Shown here: in pieces, positions 53,422-63,932 of the stretch | Position numbering within the stretch: position 1 is the stretch's first letter | Layout of the letters: every line of letters begins with the position of its first letter | Assembly: GCF_028330985.1 (NCBI RefSeq) | Contig: NZ_JAQMUE010000074.1 | Location: 124,001 to 188,000 of the forward strand | Direction: 5' to 3' | Length of the DNA: 64,000 nucleotides | Source of the DNA: Roseofilum reptotaenium CS-1145 | Lineage (GTDB): Bacteria; Cyanobacteriota; Cyanobacteriia; Cyanobacteriales; Desertifilaceae | Program-made: the position numbers and the translations under genes | Notes under the pieces: model-generated | What the model was told of the DNA's origin: nothing | What the model saw: the letters and a program-made list of their open reading frames with translations, nothing else | The model's database searches: none

Positions 53422-54786
53422 TTAATCACCATCTAATTCGACTAACTTGCCAATATTAAAATCGATTCTTACCCAACCCTTCATCTTTTTCAAATTCTGC
53501 AATAAGAGCAGAGGAATTTGCCAATGATGAACCATCAAAAAAGGTAGGGGGTCATTAAGTTGAAAAATGCCATCTGTGCCTTCTGTTATTCTTTTGATCC
53601 AAGCCTGGAATTGCCCAAACGATCTAATTTCAGTCACTCTCCACAGTTCATGGTATGTCCAGTATGTGGGTTTACTGTCGGGTAGGGGAAAAATCGGGCT
53701 TTCGGTTTCATCTTCAGCGTCTTTCAGATAGGCATCTGCAACTCCGGGATGATCGTGAAAGGTGGTAATAGCTGAATGGGTTCTAGGATTGCATTCTATG
53801 GGATAGACTTGTCCATCTTCGGTTTTAATAAAATCAAAGGAGATTTGACCCGTGAGATTTAAAGCTCTGACAAAAGTTTCCACCCATTGATAAATTTCCG
53901 GTTCTTCTACATGGTCGTAGTTGACTTGAAACTCAGAGGATTCACAACAGCAATGCAGTCTGATTTTCCCCTTTCTGACTGTGCTATGAGTACAATATTC
54001 TTTCCCTTGAACAAATTCTTGCATAATCCAAGGTTTATCTTCAGTTATGGGTAACTTTTTGACAAACTCTTCCATTTCTTGCTCAGACTTCATGGGTAGT
54101 TTGGTCATATCCAAACGGCGCACGGAGTCATAGGGAATGCTTTTGAGGATATATCGACTGCCATCTTGCGCAAAATCAAAATCCAGGATTTGCTTCGAGT
54201 CAGTTATTAAAAATGACTGGGGAACAGATAAACCGAGACTTTTGGCTTTTTCAATAAATGTAAATTTATTGTCTAGCAGCTCAGTGATATCAAGATTGAA
54301 ATGAAAGACTTCACAATAGGGTGATAAAATCGGCTTGAGTCGCGATTCATCATAACTGCCTGCGGGACTTGATACGGGGATAAATAAATTGATGTTTTCT
54401 TTTTGGACAATTTCTAATACTGCTTGCTGATAACCATCCCAGTCTTTCTGAGGATTAGGAACGGTATAAAATCCTTTAATAGCATTGGAAAAACGATTTC
54501 CTGAGAGCCAATATTTATGGATTTCTAAAAGGAAAACGCGATGTCCACTCCCATTAAAGCTACGAGCTAGTTGTAGGGATTTGGACATTTTTGCCCCAGT
54601 AATCAGGATATTCTTCGGCTTTTCATATCCTGGCGGTTTGGCTCGGATAGGTGTGAGAATATTCCAGAGTACAACTGGTAAAATTTTTAAGAGATTGAAG
54701 GGTAAGAGGAGGGTAAGCAACAGGAAAGTGCTTAAGTTCTGAAAGAGAGCATAAGCATGGTTTTGGATAAATAATATGATGAGCAT
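53422..54786 (-). CDS. mysC: Mycosporine-glycine synthase MysC (ATP-grasp)
   Basis: A 454-residue ATP-grasp enzyme that joins glycine to 4-deoxygadusol to make mycosporine-glycine. A hydrophobic N-terminus (YALFQNLSTFLLLTLLLPFN, LLKILPVVLWNILTP) suggests membrane association, as in other MysC. The catalytic part shows PKNILITGAKMSKSLQLARS, LFIPVSSPAGSYDESRL, YILKSIPYDSVRRLDMTKLP and GQISFDFIKTEDGQVYPIECNPRTHSA, where the last holds Mg2+ ligands Glu and Asn. It starts 8 bases after the mysB stop, so the two are translated from one message. Confidence 0.88.
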   Translation of the reverse strand: MLIILFIQNHAYALFQNLSTFLLLTLLLPFNLLKILPVVLWNILTPIRAKPPGYEKPKNILITGAKMSKSLQLARSFNGSGHRVFLLEIHKYWLSGNRFSNAIKGFYTVPNPQKDWDGYQQAVLEIVQKENINLFIPVSSPAGSYDESRLKPILSPYCEVFHFNLDITELLDNKFTFIEKAKSLGLSVPQSFLITDSKQILDFDFAQDGSRYILKSIPYDSVRRLDMTKLPMKSEQEMEEFVKKLPITEDKPWIMQEFVQGKEYCTHSTVRKGKIRLHCCCESSEFQVNYDHVEEPEIYQWVETFVRALNLTGQISFDFIKTEDGQVYPIECNPRTHSAITTFHDHPGVADAYLKDAEDETESPIFPLPDSKPTYWTYHELWRVTEIRSFGQFQAWIKRITEGTDGIFQLNDPLPFLMVHHWQIPLLLLQNLKKMKGWVRIDFNIGKLVELDGD

Positions 54787-54793
54787 GTTGATT

Positions 54794-55636
54794 TTATGGT
54801 TTCGACTTTCTGCGAATCATGGTCACACCATCGCGCAGGGGAAGCAAAACCTGCTCTAGTCTAGGATCTTCGGTGACAAAGCGATTAAATTGGGCGATCG
54901 CCTCCCCATTGGCACTACGCTGTTCCAGTTTCAAGTAAGGTTGCCCTTGCAGCAAGGTATTATCGACGAAGATCCAGCCGTTTTCAGCTAAGAGGGATGT
55001 TTCTAACAGCATTTGCAAATACTGAATGTACTTGCCCTTATCGGCATCGATAAACACAAAATCAAAGGATTCCCCTACTTCAGCTAATTCTTTCATAATG
55101 TCCAATGCTGGCCCAACCTTAACCGAAATCTTGCCTCCATCAGCAGACTGCTTAAAACAGGTTTGGGCAAATTCAGCTACATAGGGGTCAATTTCGCAGG
55201 CAATCACTTGTCCATCATCGGGTAAAGCTTCAGCCATGGCCAGGGCAGAATAACCAGTAAACATGCCAATCTCTAGGATACGCTTGGCATTGGTCATGGA
55301 TACAAACATCTTTAGAGTCTGACCTTCCAGATGTCCAGAGAGCATTTCTTGTTCTAACTGACGCACGGTTTCCCCATCGGAAAATCGCAGTTCCCAGGGT
55401 TCTTGACTGGTTTGATGAGCAAGGGTGGCTAAAGCAGGAGATTCTGGGGTGGTATTTTCTTCGATATAAGGATTCAGTCCAGCCGCGAGTTGATAGGCTT
55501 GATCGATTTGATCGATTAACTCTGTCGGGATATTGGCGGACTTTGCCTGTTTAGAAATGGCTTCTAACTGTTCGACTAAAATCCCTAGGGGGGTTACAGC
55601 TCTGGGTTTCTGAATCTCTGGATGATGTTTGCTCAT
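54794..55636 (-). CDS. mysB: O-methyltransferase MysB
   Basis: A 280-residue SAM-dependent O-methyltransferase of the caffeoyl-CoA/catechol type that turns 2-demethyl-4-deoxygadusol into 4-deoxygadusol. Motif I is RILEIGMFTGYSALAMAEAL, then VIACEIDPYVAEFAQTCF and FDFVFIDADKGKYIQYLQML, with metal-ligand Asp residues in FIDADKG and IFVDNTL. The N-terminal 90 residues form the usual helical extension of MysB. It starts 14 bases after mysA on the same strand. All key parts are intact. Confidence 0.9.
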   Translation of the reverse strand: MSKHHPEIQKPRAVTPLGILVEQLEAISKQAKSANIPTELIDQIDQAYQLAAGLNPYIEENTTPESPALATLAHQTSQEPWELRFSDGETVRQLEQEMLSGHLEGQTLKMFVSMTNAKRILEIGMFTGYSALAMAEALPDDGQVIACEIDPYVAEFAQTCFKQSADGGKISVKVGPALDIMKELAEVGESFDFVFIDADKGKYIQYLQMLLETSLLAENGWIFVDNTLLQGQPYLKLEQRSANGEAIAQFNRFVTEDPRLEQVLLPLRDGVTMIRRKSKP

Positions 55637-55649
55637 GACTGTTTTTTCC

Positions 55650-57011
55650 TTACTCTAATCCAAGATCGCTGAGGTACATTTGCTCACCTGCACCCCCATC
55701 CGGAAACTGACTACAAATGGCTTTATGCTCTTTTATGGCATTGTGCAACAGTTCTGGAGAAACCTCTTGTGCATAATCACACGATCCAATCCCTCCGTGG
55801 GGTAAGGGGGCCCAAAGTCCTCCTTGGCCGCGCTTGCGACGCATATTTTTCTGGCCAGCCAGCATGAGGTCGGTGTCTTCTAAGATAGGATGATAGACAG
55901 ATAAACCAAGGCTGCGACAGAGGTTGATAATGCGATCGCGCTCTTCAGTACCAATCCAGTCCAATTTTTGGGCTAACGTTGCGCCAAAAGCCATGCCAAT
56001 GGTGACTGCATGGCCATGCATCAATTTGGCTACTGGTTCAAACCGTGGACTCCAAGTATGGCCGTAAGCATGGGGACGGTCTTGATAGGTTTCAAACATA
56101 TTTGTCCCTTCATGCTTCATATACGCATAGAGGGCGCGATAAATGACTTCATCAGCAATTTTCTCTAACTCTGGATTGGCACTCACCGTGGCGAAATGGG
56201 TTTCAATCAAGTCTGCTCCATACTGTTCCAAGAGTTCAAATAACTCCCGGTCATCTGTCACGGCCATCTTGATAATTTCCGCCATACCATTGCGAACATG
56301 ACCGGTGGGTAATGTTCGGAAAAAACTACGGTCTACTAAGGTGAGAACCGGAGGATGATAAACGCCAATACTGTTTTTGAATAATTCGCCATTCACACAA
56401 GTTCGAGGGGAAGGGCCAGCATCAAGGGCCGCTACAATTGAAGTCCCAATCATCACGTAGGGAGTGCGCCGATGTTGCAAGGCACAGGCTAATCCGGCTA
56501 CATCGCTGAGAACTCCACCCCCAATGACTAAAACGGGTTCATTGCGGGAAACATCACAGCCTTCCTTACCTAAGAAATGGAGCAATTTATGAACCATTTC
56601 GGGGGTTTTATCCGATTCCCAAGCACGGCAGACTTTGAGTTCTAAGGGGATTTCATGAACTTGGAAATAGTGGCGTAGGGCTTCTCCATAAAGCTGATCA
56701 ATAGTTTGATCGATAATGCTGATACAGCGACCCCGTTCTCGATACAGATCCACCAAAATGGGGTTTGTCGGGTCTAAAACCCCTTGGACTATTTTGACTT
56801 CTGCTTTCAGGGTATACGTAGCGGTAACGGTAAATGATCGCCGATCTTCTTCTTGTTGAATTTCACCGTAACCGGTATACCATTGTGAGGTTTGATATTT
56901 AGAATCGTGCGGTCGCCAAATGAGTAGGTCAGAGTCTCGATCGTCAGATGGGGAAGGGTTTAGACGATCGCTTGCTGGGCGATCGGAATTTGATAGAGAT
57001 GGTGAAACCAT
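55650..57011 (-). CDS. mysA: 2-Demethyl-4-deoxygadusol synthase MysA
   Basis: A 453-residue sugar phosphate cyclase of the dehydroquinate synthase fold, which cyclises sedoheptulose 7-phosphate to 2-demethyl-4-deoxygadusol, the first step of MAA synthesis. NAD-binding VLVIGGGVLSDVAGLACALQ and PYVMIGTSIVAALDAGPSPRTCVN are present, and metal-ligand residues lie in GMAEIIKMAVTDD, HAYGHTWSPRFE and LMHGHAVTIGMAFG. The TSIVAALDAGPSPRTCVN segment is typical of DDG synthase and differs from AroB. A disordered Ser/Pro/Asp-rich stretch of about 30 residues leads it. First gene of mysABC. Confidence 0.92.
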   Translation of the reverse strand: MVSPSLSNSDRPASDRLNPSPSDDRDSDLLIWRPHDSKYQTSQWYTGYGEIQQEEDRRSFTVTATYTLKAEVKIVQGVLDPTNPILVDLYRERGRCISIIDQTIDQLYGEALRHYFQVHEIPLELKVCRAWESDKTPEMVHKLLHFLGKEGCDVSRNEPVLVIGGGVLSDVAGLACALQHRRTPYVMIGTSIVAALDAGPSPRTCVNGELFKNSIGVYHPPVLTLVDRSFFRTLPTGHVRNGMAEIIKMAVTDDRELFELLEQYGADLIETHFATVSANPELEKIADEVIYRALYAYMKHEGTNMFETYQDRPHAYGHTWSPRFEPVAKLMHGHAVTIGMAFGATLAQKLDWIGTEERDRIINLCRSLGLSVYHPILEDTDLMLAGQKNMRRKRGQGGLWAPLPHGGIGSCDYAQEVSPELLHNAIKEHKAICSQFPDGGAGEQMYLSDLGLE

Positions 57012-57088
57012 GTATTTCTGCTGGTATAGATGCTACACAAAAACAATCATCTGTTATCAGCATACTGGATAAGGGATATTGGGTCAAC

Positions 57089-59815
57089 TTATTCGTTAAG
57101 GAACTGACTGATGAAGGTTTGTAAGCGTTTGAGTTGGAAACTGTTGGCTAACTGCAACATTTGTTGGGTAAACGGAGTTAAGGTGCGATCGCTGGCTACT
57201 AGATCTTCTGCCACTTCGGTAATCGCTTGAATATCCCCGTCTTGTATAAGAACGAGTAATTGCTCTAAGACTTCGCGATCCGGCACAATCATCCGCTCCG
57301 ATTGGCCTCCATCGGCTCCTTGAGGTGAAGATGAATCTGGAGGAGGGTCTTGATAAACCCACTCTAAATCTAAATGAGCCGAGAGTAACTGAAAGAGTAA
57401 TTTGGCATCTACGGGTTTAGGCAAAAAGTCATGCCCGCCGGTATCTAGGGCACGTTGGCGATCGAGTTCAGAGACAGAAGCGGATGAAACAATGACGATA
57501 GTCTGTTGGAGATCTTTGGATGAATAAACCTGCGTTAAAAATTCAAATCCATCCATTACAGGCATGACTAGATCGGTAATCACTAGATCGGGTTGGACTG
57601 AACGGAGTTGTTCTAATCCTTGTTGACCATTTTCTGCTTCAATGACTTTGAAATCAACGGATTCTAACAGGTTTCGCACAACAGCGAGGTTTTCCCAACG
57701 ATCGTCGATCGCCAGAATGGTACGACGATCGCCTTCATATCCAATGATATTATGACTGCGATCGTCCTTAACTTGCTGCACCCAATCTTCAGCAATGGGG
57801 AGTTCAGTGGTGAAGAAGAATTCACTGCCGACTCCCCGTTGACTTTTAACTTGAATCTTGCCCCCCATCAGTTCTACAATCCGTTGGCTAATGGCTAGTC
57901 CTAGCCCGGTTCCTTCCGATTGTTTTTGGCGATCTCCCACCTGTTCAAACGCTTCAAACAACTTAATGCGATCGGCTTCGGCAATACCAACGCCGGTATC
58001 AATGGCCTTAAATAGAATGGAGGCAGTGGTTTCGGAGAGAGCGAGAACTTCAATCCCTAGGGTTACCGAACCAGAATCAGTAAATTTAATCGCATTACCC
58101 AACAAATTAATCAACACCTGTCGTAGGCGTTTTTCATCGGTTTCTACGCCATCCGGTAAGCTAGAACTGGGTTGATAGATAAACTCAATCCCCTTTTGTT
58201 GAGCTTTAATTTTGCACATTTCCACCACACTTTGCAGCAACGATGGTAAATGTACAGCCTGGGGATTCAGTTCGAGTTTGCGTGCCTCAATTTTAGAGAG
58301 GTCTAAAATATCATTGATTAGGGTGAGTAGATGGGAACCACATTGGTAAATGACATTTATTCCATGACGCTCTTTATCTGCAAGGACTTTAGAGCGGACT
58401 AAAATTTGAGCATAACCGAGAATGCCATTCAAGGGCGTTCGTAGTTCGTGACTCATATTGGCCAAAAAATCACTTTTGGCTTGGTTGGCAACTTCGGCTT
58501 GCTCTTTTGAGCGTTTGAGTTCTTCCGCCCGTTCTTCTAGGGCTTCATTATAACGTTCCATTTCTGCACGAGATGCTTGCAAGGAGGCCGTCATGTTATT
58601 GAACGTTTGAGCCAGAGTTCCAACTTCATCACCCGATTCTACAACCGCTTGAGTGTCTAAATTGCCTGACATCACCCGGTTGGTTACGTCGGTTAACCGA
58701 ATAATGGGTTGGGCAATTTGTCGTCGTAGGGCAATGGCTAAAATAATAGCCATGGATAAAGCGATGAAACCGGCTAGTAATCCTTGCCACTGGGCTTGAC
58801 TTAAACTTTGACTTCCTGCCTGTAAATCTTGGGATAATTGTTCCTGTTGGTGGGTAACAATCGATTCTAATAGGGCCACCATTTCGCGGGTTACTGGTGC
58901 AGCTTCTGTTTTAAACAGGAAAATATCTTCGCGATAACGTTCCCCTTCCACGAGGGTAAAGAGGGCAGCCGTTTCTGCTAAAAACTGCGATCGCCACCCT
59001 TCTACCTTCTCTAGGGCTTGACGCTGTTCTACGGGCAATAGGGACTTCTGCTCTTGGAGCGCTTCCCAAGCCGCATCATTTTTCTTCAGAGCGCTCCCAT
59101 ATTCTAGTCGCAGGGACATATTTTGGGTCGCAATATATCCTTTTAGCTCCCCTAACATGCGGTCAAATGACCCCTGAAACCTCAAGATTTCCTTGAACAA
59201 GGATAAATCTGCGATGGATGAAGCGTTGTCTTCCTGCCAATTGGAAATCTGGTCGATCTCTGCTCTGAGCCTCTCAGCAGGCGCTTCTGCCTGGTCAATA
59301 AAGTGCTTGAGAGCGGGTTGATTCTCGCGGGGGCTATCTTTGAGTAGAAAGAGTTGATCCGGTAGGGTAGACCATTGCTGATAGGCAGCTTTCAATTTCT
59401 CTAGGGATTGAAGATCGATGTCATCGGCGATCGGCTCCTGGCCCAATAGTATCTCCAATTGAGCAAGATTGGCCTCGAATGCCAGCCTCGATTGTTCGTA
59501 CTGAGTCCGAAATCGCGATTCTCCCGTGATGTTATACCCGCGAACATTAAGCAGCATATCTAACAGGTTTTCTTGAGCATTCCCGGAGGCGATCGCCAAA
59601 GGAACTCGTATATTCTGAGTTTGTTGAATTTTCTGGGTGACCCAAAGTCCCGCTAGGTAGCTGCGTCCAGCCACTAAAAAGGTAAGGGCTGCCAGAATGC
59701 CAAAGCTGATATTGAGCTTTTGACTAATATTGAGATGGTAAATTTTATCGTTCCACGAAGTTCTCAAAGACCGGCTGACCTTAGAGATGGTGGGAACTAG
59801 GGAGAGTTTAGCCAT
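57089..59815 (-). CDS. Membrane hybrid histidine kinase with C-terminal receiver
   Basis: A 908-residue kinase. Membrane helix 1 (about 32-56) and helix 2 (about 342-364) enclose a 285-residue all-helical periplasmic sensor. HAMP follows (about 365-420, [20 protein letters not shown]), then a coiled coil, HisKA with H456 in [18 protein letters not shown], HATPase ([34 protein letters not shown]) and a receiver with D748 in [18 protein letters not shown] 60-residue C-terminal helical tail ends it. Signal passes from periplasm to H456 to D748. It lies downstream of mysA's promoter region but is read toward it; whether it regulates MAA genes is not known. A TRAP-type binding protein gene is next upstream. 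Confidence 0.9.
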   Translation of the reverse strand: MAKLSLVPTISKVSRSLRTSWNDKIYHLNISQKLNISFGILAALTFLVAGRSYLAGLWVTQKIQQTQNIRVPLAIASGNAQENLLDMLLNVRGYNITGESRFRTQYEQSRLAFEANLAQLEILLGQEPIADDIDLQSLEKLKAAYQQWSTLPDQLFLLKDSPRENQPALKHFIDQAEAPAERLRAEIDQISNWQEDNASSIADLSLFKEILRFQGSFDRMLGELKGYIATQNMSLRLEYGSALKKNDAAWEALQEQKSLLPVEQRQALEKVEGWRSQFLAETAALFTLVEGERYREDIFLFKTEAAPVTREMVALLESIVTHQQEQLSQDLQAGSQSLSQAQWQGLLAGFIALSMAIILAIALRRQIAQPIIRLTDVTNRVMSGNLDTQAVVESGDEVGTLAQTFNNMTASLQASRAEMERYNEALEERAEELKRSKEQAEVANQAKSDFLANMSHELRTPLNGILGYAQILVRSKVLADKERHGINVIYQCGSHLLTLINDILDLSKIEARKLELNPQAVHLPSLLQSVVEMCKIKAQQKGIEFIYQPSSSLPDGVETDEKRLRQVLINLLGNAIKFTDSGSVTLGIEVLALSETTASILFKAIDTGVGIAEADRIKLFEAFEQVGDRQKQSEGTGLGLAISQRIVELMGGKIQVKSQRGVGSEFFFTTELPIAEDWVQQVKDDRSHNIIGYEGDRRTILAIDDRWENLAVVRNLLESVDFKVIEAENGQQGLEQLRSVQPDLVITDLVMPVMDGFEFLTQVYSSKDLQQTIVIVSSASVSELDRQRALDTGGHDFLPKPVDAKLLFQLLSAHLDLEWVYQDPPPDSSSPQGADGGQSERMIVPDREVLEQLLVLIQDGDIQAITEVAEDLVASDRTLTPFTQQMLQLANSFQLKRLQTFISQFLNE

Positions 59816-59902
59816 TGTAGGTTACTCCCGTATCTAGATACTGGAAAACGGCATCAATAGCTTCTTCGTTATAGCAAGGCACTTTGCACATTCTCCTCAA
59901 TT

Positions 59903-59930
59903 ATTCCCTATTCCCTAGCGCAAAGCGCTA
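59903..59930. repeat. Palindrome with GGGAATA heptamers
   Basis: TAGCGCAAAGCGCTA at 59916-59930 is a perfect 6-bp palindrome arm pair, preceded by ATTCCCTATTCCC (two GGGAATA heptamers on the minus strand). Same design as at 19031-19060. It sits 3 bases before the end of the binding-protein gene, on the downstream side. Confidence 0.6.
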
Positions 59931-59933
59931 TAC

Positions 59934-61052
59934 TTAGCGATCTCGATTAAACACAAAGTTGGCATAGCTCAGTTCGCTGACTGCGTGCCACCCCGAAATA
60001 TTATTGCGAAACGCCCTCCAATGGTCGTAAACGGCCTTAAAACCGGGATCTTGAGCAGCTATTTCTTCCTGGAGTTCAATCGCTATTGCATAAGCCGCAT
60101 TCAATATTTCTTCGCTGAAGGGTAACAACTCCGTACCGCGACTGATTAATCGCTTTAGAGCCGCCCCATTTTCCGTGTCATAGTGAGCCAATGTCGTCAC
60201 ATGAGTTTCTATCGCTGCCGCTTTAAAAATTTCTTGGTATATATTAGGCAGTTGATTCCAAGCCTCTAAATTAACGTAGAGTTGAAAGGCAAAACTGGTT
60301 TCCCACCAACCGGGATAGTAATAGTAAGGAGCAACATGATAAATTCCCAGGTTTTCATCATCAAATGGCCCGCTAAACTCTGCCGCATCAATCTCTCCTG
60401 ACTCCATAGCAGAAAAGACTTCAGTGGAAGATAAAGTAACCGGCTCGGCTCCTAAACGACTCATTACCTGTGCTCCAGCACCCGGTATTCTCATCTTTAG
60501 CCCTTTAAAATCGGCTGGTGTAGAGACTTTTTCTCTGAACCATCCTCCCATCTGAACCCCAGTTTGCCCTGCCGGAAAATTAATCACGCCATAGTCAGCA
60601 TAGAGATCCTGTAAAAGGTCTAAGCCACCTCCCCGATATAGCCAGGCAGTTAGCTGTTGGGAATTCATGCCAAAGGGTAATGTATCGATGCCAAAGATGC
60701 GGTTTTTCTCAATATAGTAAGCGCCTCCTGAGTGACCACACTCTACAGTGCCATTACCAACAGCATCTAAGATTTCTAAGGGAGGCACTAATTCTCCTCC
60801 ACCATAGGGAATAATTACAAATCGTCCTCCGGTCATCTCTTTGACACGGCGCGATAGGGTTTCTGCACTTCCAAATACAATATTGAGTGCTTTAGACCAA
60901 CTCGTAGCCATTCTCCATTGCACAACGGGAAAAAGGGTGTTGGAGTCTAGTTCGATGGGTTCATTTTGCTGGTCTGGCTGGCTACAACTGCCTAGGGCGG
61001 CTGCTCCTGTTAAGGCAGTTGCTGATGTATGGATAAAGTGGCGACGCTTCAT
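59934..61052 (-). CDS. TRAP transporter solute-binding protein (DctP family)
   Basis: A 372-residue exported protein. The start MKRRHFIHTSATALTGAAAL is Tat-like (RRHFIHT), with a lipobox-like LGSC at residue 23. The binding-protein core reads WSKALNIVFGSAETLSRRVKEMTG, LKMRIPGAGAQVMSRLGAEPV and SAMESGEIDAAEFSGPFDDENLG, of the TRAP-type DctP fold, where the LKMR(I/V)PG Arg binds the carboxylate of the ligand. YYYYPGWWETSFAFQLYVN resembles the subgroup that binds alpha-keto acids. No TRAP membrane genes are in the window; both neighbours are sensor kinases. Ligand unproven. Confidence 0.87.
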   Translation of the reverse strand: MKRRHFIHTSATALTGAAALGSCSQPDQQNEPIELDSNTLFPVVQWRMATSWSKALNIVFGSAETLSRRVKEMTGGRFVIIPYGGGELVPPLEILDAVGNGTVECGHSGGAYYIEKNRIFGIDTLPFGMNSQQLTAWLYRGGGLDLLQDLYADYGVINFPAGQTGVQMGGWFREKVSTPADFKGLKMRIPGAGAQVMSRLGAEPVTLSSTEVFSAMESGEIDAAEFSGPFDDENLGIYHVAPYYYYPGWWETSFAFQLYVNLEAWNQLPNIYQEIFKAAAIETHVTTLAHYDTENGAALKRLISRGTELLPFSEEILNAAYAIAIELQEEIAAQDPGFKAVYDHWRAFRNNISGWHAVSELSYANFVFNRDR

Positions 61053-61121
61053 AATTTCATGGATTTAAATTTATCATTACTTTTTTCTTCTATGACTGGA
61101 TTTTAGGGCGACTGACTTGGC

Positions 61122-62384
61122 TTAACTCTGGATCGGAATTTCAATGGTAAATGTAGTTCCTTTCCCTAGATGAGATTCCACACTCAGTTGTCCTTGGTGC
61201 TTTTCTACCACAATTTGATGAGCGATCGCCAGTCCCAATCCGGTTCCTTTTCCCACCGGTTTAGTGGTAAATAACGGTTCAAACAAACGGGTTTGGATCG
61301 ATTCAGGAATACCGAGACCATTATCGGTAATTTGAATCTCAATTTTGTCTGAGGGCAATAATTTCGTTTGGATTTCAAGCTTGGGGTTGTCTAATTTACC
61401 CTGTAAGAGACTTTCATCTAGAGCATCAATCCCATTGGCCAAAATATTCATAAAGACCTGATTCAGCGGCCCGGGATAGCACAAGACTGGGGGCAGACAA
61501 TTGTAGGTTTTAATGATTTCGATGGGGGCGCGATCGCCACTCCCCTTAATACGATGTTGCAAAATAGTCAGGGTACTATCTAGACATGCGTGTAAGTCTG
61601 CTTCAATTTTTGTTTCGCTATCGGCACGAGAAAAGATCCGTAGAGATTCCGTTATATTTTTGATTCGTTTGACACCAAGAGTAAACGATTCGATGATTTT
61701 CTCCATATCCTCCAGCACAAAATCTAAATCTAAATCATCTATAGCTTTCTCTAATTCTGCTGAGGGTTTAGGGCAGTCTTGCTCGTAGAGATGAAGAATG
61801 TCTTTTACACCTAGGACATAGTCTTTTAATGGTTCAATGTTGCTAGAAAGAAAGGTAATTGGATTATTGAGTTCGTGGGCAATCCCCGCGACCATTTCTC
61901 CTAAACTGGAGAGTTTTTCTTGTTGAACTAACTGAACCTGAGCTTGTTGCAAAGCAGCCGTGCGATCGCGCACTTGGTCTTCTAAAGATTCTCTCAAGTG
62001 TTTGAGTTGCAGATGCACCCGTACTCTTGCTAGGACTTCTTCGCGATCGAAAGGCTTGGGAATGTAATCGACTGCACCTAGAGCAAAGCCTTTCGTTTTG
62101 CTTTCTGTATCAGATAATGCCGTAGCAAAAATAATGGGAATTTTTTCGGTAAGAGGTTTTTCTTTGAGTCGAGAACAGACTTCAAAACCATCCATTCCTG
62201 GCATTTGTACATCGAGCAAGATGAGTTCGGGTTGATTTCGTTCGACAAGGGTGAGGGTACTTTCTCCATCCATCGCTACCCGAAAGCGAAATCCCTCACT
62301 ACTAAGGGCTTCTGAGAGTACGGATAGATTAGTGGGATTATCATCTACAATTAGAATAAACCCAGAATCTTGATTTTTTGGCAT
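61122..62384 (-). CDS. Response regulator-histidine kinase (REC-HisKA-HATPase)
   Basis: A 420-residue cytosolic protein. Receiver at about 8-125 with D58 (LILLDVQMPGMDGFEVC) and K110 (VDYIPKPFDREE); a coiled coil (130-160); HisKA with H170 in GIAHELNNPITFLSSNIEPL; ATPase with N box FMNILANGIDAL and G boxes DNGLGIPES and [14 protein letters not shown]. As in the 365-residue protein at 4916, the receiver comes first. Likely phosphorylated by another kinase, such as the membrane hybrid kinase two genes downstream, but no direct evidence. Confidence 0.9.
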   Translation of the reverse strand: MPKNQDSGFILIVDDNPTNLSVLSEALSSEGFRFRVAMDGESTLTLVERNQPELILLDVQMPGMDGFEVCSRLKEKPLTEKIPIIFATALSDTESKTKGFALGAVDYIPKPFDREEVLARVRVHLQLKHLRESLEDQVRDRTAALQQAQVQLVQQEKLSSLGEMVAGIAHELNNPITFLSSNIEPLKDYVLGVKDILHLYEQDCPKPSAELEKAIDDLDLDFVLEDMEKIIESFTLGVKRIKNITESLRIFSRADSETKIEADLHACLDSTLTILQHRIKGSGDRAPIEIIKTYNCLPPVLCYPGPLNQVFMNILANGIDALDESLLQGKLDNPKLEIQTKLLPSDKIEIQITDNGLGIPESIQTRLFEPLFTTKPVGKGTGLGLAIAHQIVVEKHQGQLSVESHLGKGTTFTIEIPIQS

Positions 62385-62453
62385 CTAATTGGCATCTCAA
62401 CTTGGCAATCTTGTTTATGCGAGATTATAATCTATTTTTTATGACGGATGGGG

Positions 62454-63932
62454 TTAAAATTGTCGCGACCAGTTCTTGGGCCAGCGTTCAATTACCACTT
62501 TAGTTTGAGTGAAAAATTCAACGGCATGATGGCCTTGACCGTGTAAATCCCCAAAAAAGCTCTCTTTCCAACCACTAAAGGGGAAGAAGGCCATGGGTGC
62601 AGCAACACCAATATTAATCCCAATATTTCCAGCTTCAACTTCATAGCGGAATTTACGGGCGGCCGCGCCATTACTGGTAAATAAACAGGCCATATTTCCC
62701 CAAGGACTTTGGTTGATTAAGGCGATCGCCTCCTCTAAATCGTTGACATGCATTAAACCCAGAACTGGGCCGAAAATTTCGGTTCCGGCGATCGCACTTT
62801 CTGGCTCAACTCCATCTAAAATAGTCGGTCGCACAAAGTAACCGTTCTCGTAACCGGGAATGTTCGCCTTTCTGCCATCTACAAGAATTTGAGCGCCTTC
62901 TTGGGTTCCGCGATCGATTAATCCTTCAATTCTCTGTTGACTCCCTTCAGTAATGACTGGCCCCATTTGGATACCTTCATCCAGACCAAACCCGACCTTA
63001 CACTCCGTTGCAGTTGTGGAGATTGCCTCCCGAAACGAATCTCGTACAGAACCGACGGTGAGAGCGATCGAAGCCGCTAAACAGCGTTGTCCCGCACAGC
63101 CAAACGCACTATCAGCCACAATACGCGTCGTCATCTCCAGATCCGCATCCGGCAGCACAATAATTGGGTTTTTCGCGCCTCCCTGACACTGCACCCGCTT
63201 CCCATGCGCCGCCGCTTGACTATATATATATCGAGCCACTGGACTAGAACCGACAAAACTAATCGCCCGAATCAAGGGGTGCTCTAAAATTGCGTCTACG
63301 GTTTCCTTCGCTCCATGGACTAAATTCACTACTCCGTTGGGTAGTCCTGTTTCCTCTAGCAGATGAAACACCTTTTCCATCGTCAGGGGCACTTTCTCCG
63401 AAGGTTTTACAATATAAGTATTGCCACAAGCGAGAGCATAGGGCATAAACCAAAACGGAATCATCGCCGGGAAATTAAACGGTGCAATAACTGCTGCAAC
63501 TCCTACCGGTTGCCGAATCATGATTTCATCAATCCCCTGGGCAATATCTTCCAGGTTAACCCCTTGCATCAGAGTCGGAATTCCACAAGCGACTTCCACA
63601 TTCTCAATCGCTCGCCGTAATTCCCCTTGGGACTCCTTCAACGTTTTACCGCACTCGATCGTAATCGTCTGAGCAAGGCTCTCAAAGTCTCGCTCTAACA
63701 ACCCCTTTAGCTTAAACAAATACTGAATTCTCTCTTGCGGGGGAACCCTGCGCCAATCCTGCTGGGCGATACTGGCTGCCGTTGCTGCGCGATCGACCTC
63801 AGTAGCTGGAGAAACCGGAACTTTTCCTAATTGCTCACTCGTCGCTGGGTTGGTTACCGAAATCGATTCCGTTGCTCTAGAGACGCACCATTGGCCATTG
63901 ATATAGTTTTGTAAACTTCGAGTTTCGGTCAT
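62454..63932 (-). CDS. mmsA: CoA-acylating methylmalonate-semialdehyde dehydrogenase-like
   Basis: A 492-residue aldehyde dehydrogenase. The NAD site and active centre show [40 protein letters not shown], and the catalytic Cys in [10 protein letters not shown]. The end [20 protein letters not shown] matches the MmsA/IolA group that makes propionyl-CoA or acetyl-CoA from (methyl)malonate semialdehyde, used in valine, beta-alanine or inositol breakdown. Full length. No other valine or inositol genes nearby. It is the last gene in the window; its promoter is in the final bases. Confidence 0.9.
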   Translation of the reverse strand: MTETRSLQNYINGQWCVSRATESISVTNPATSEQLGKVPVSPATEVDRAATAASIAQQDWRRVPPQERIQYLFKLKGLLERDFESLAQTITIECGKTLKESQGELRRAIENVEVACGIPTLMQGVNLEDIAQGIDEIMIRQPVGVAAVIAPFNFPAMIPFWFMPYALACGNTYIVKPSEKVPLTMEKVFHLLEETGLPNGVVNLVHGAKETVDAILEHPLIRAISFVGSSPVARYIYSQAAAHGKRVQCQGGAKNPIIVLPDADLEMTTRIVADSAFGCAGQRCLAASIALTVGSVRDSFREAISTTATECKVGFGLDEGIQMGPVITEGSQQRIEGLIDRGTQEGAQILVDGRKANIPGYENGYFVRPTILDGVEPESAIAGTEIFGPVLGLMHVNDLEEAIALINQSPWGNMACLFTSNGAAARKFRYEVEAGNIGINIGVAAPMAFFPFSGWKESFFGDLHGQGHHAVEFFTQTKVVIERWPKNWSRQF

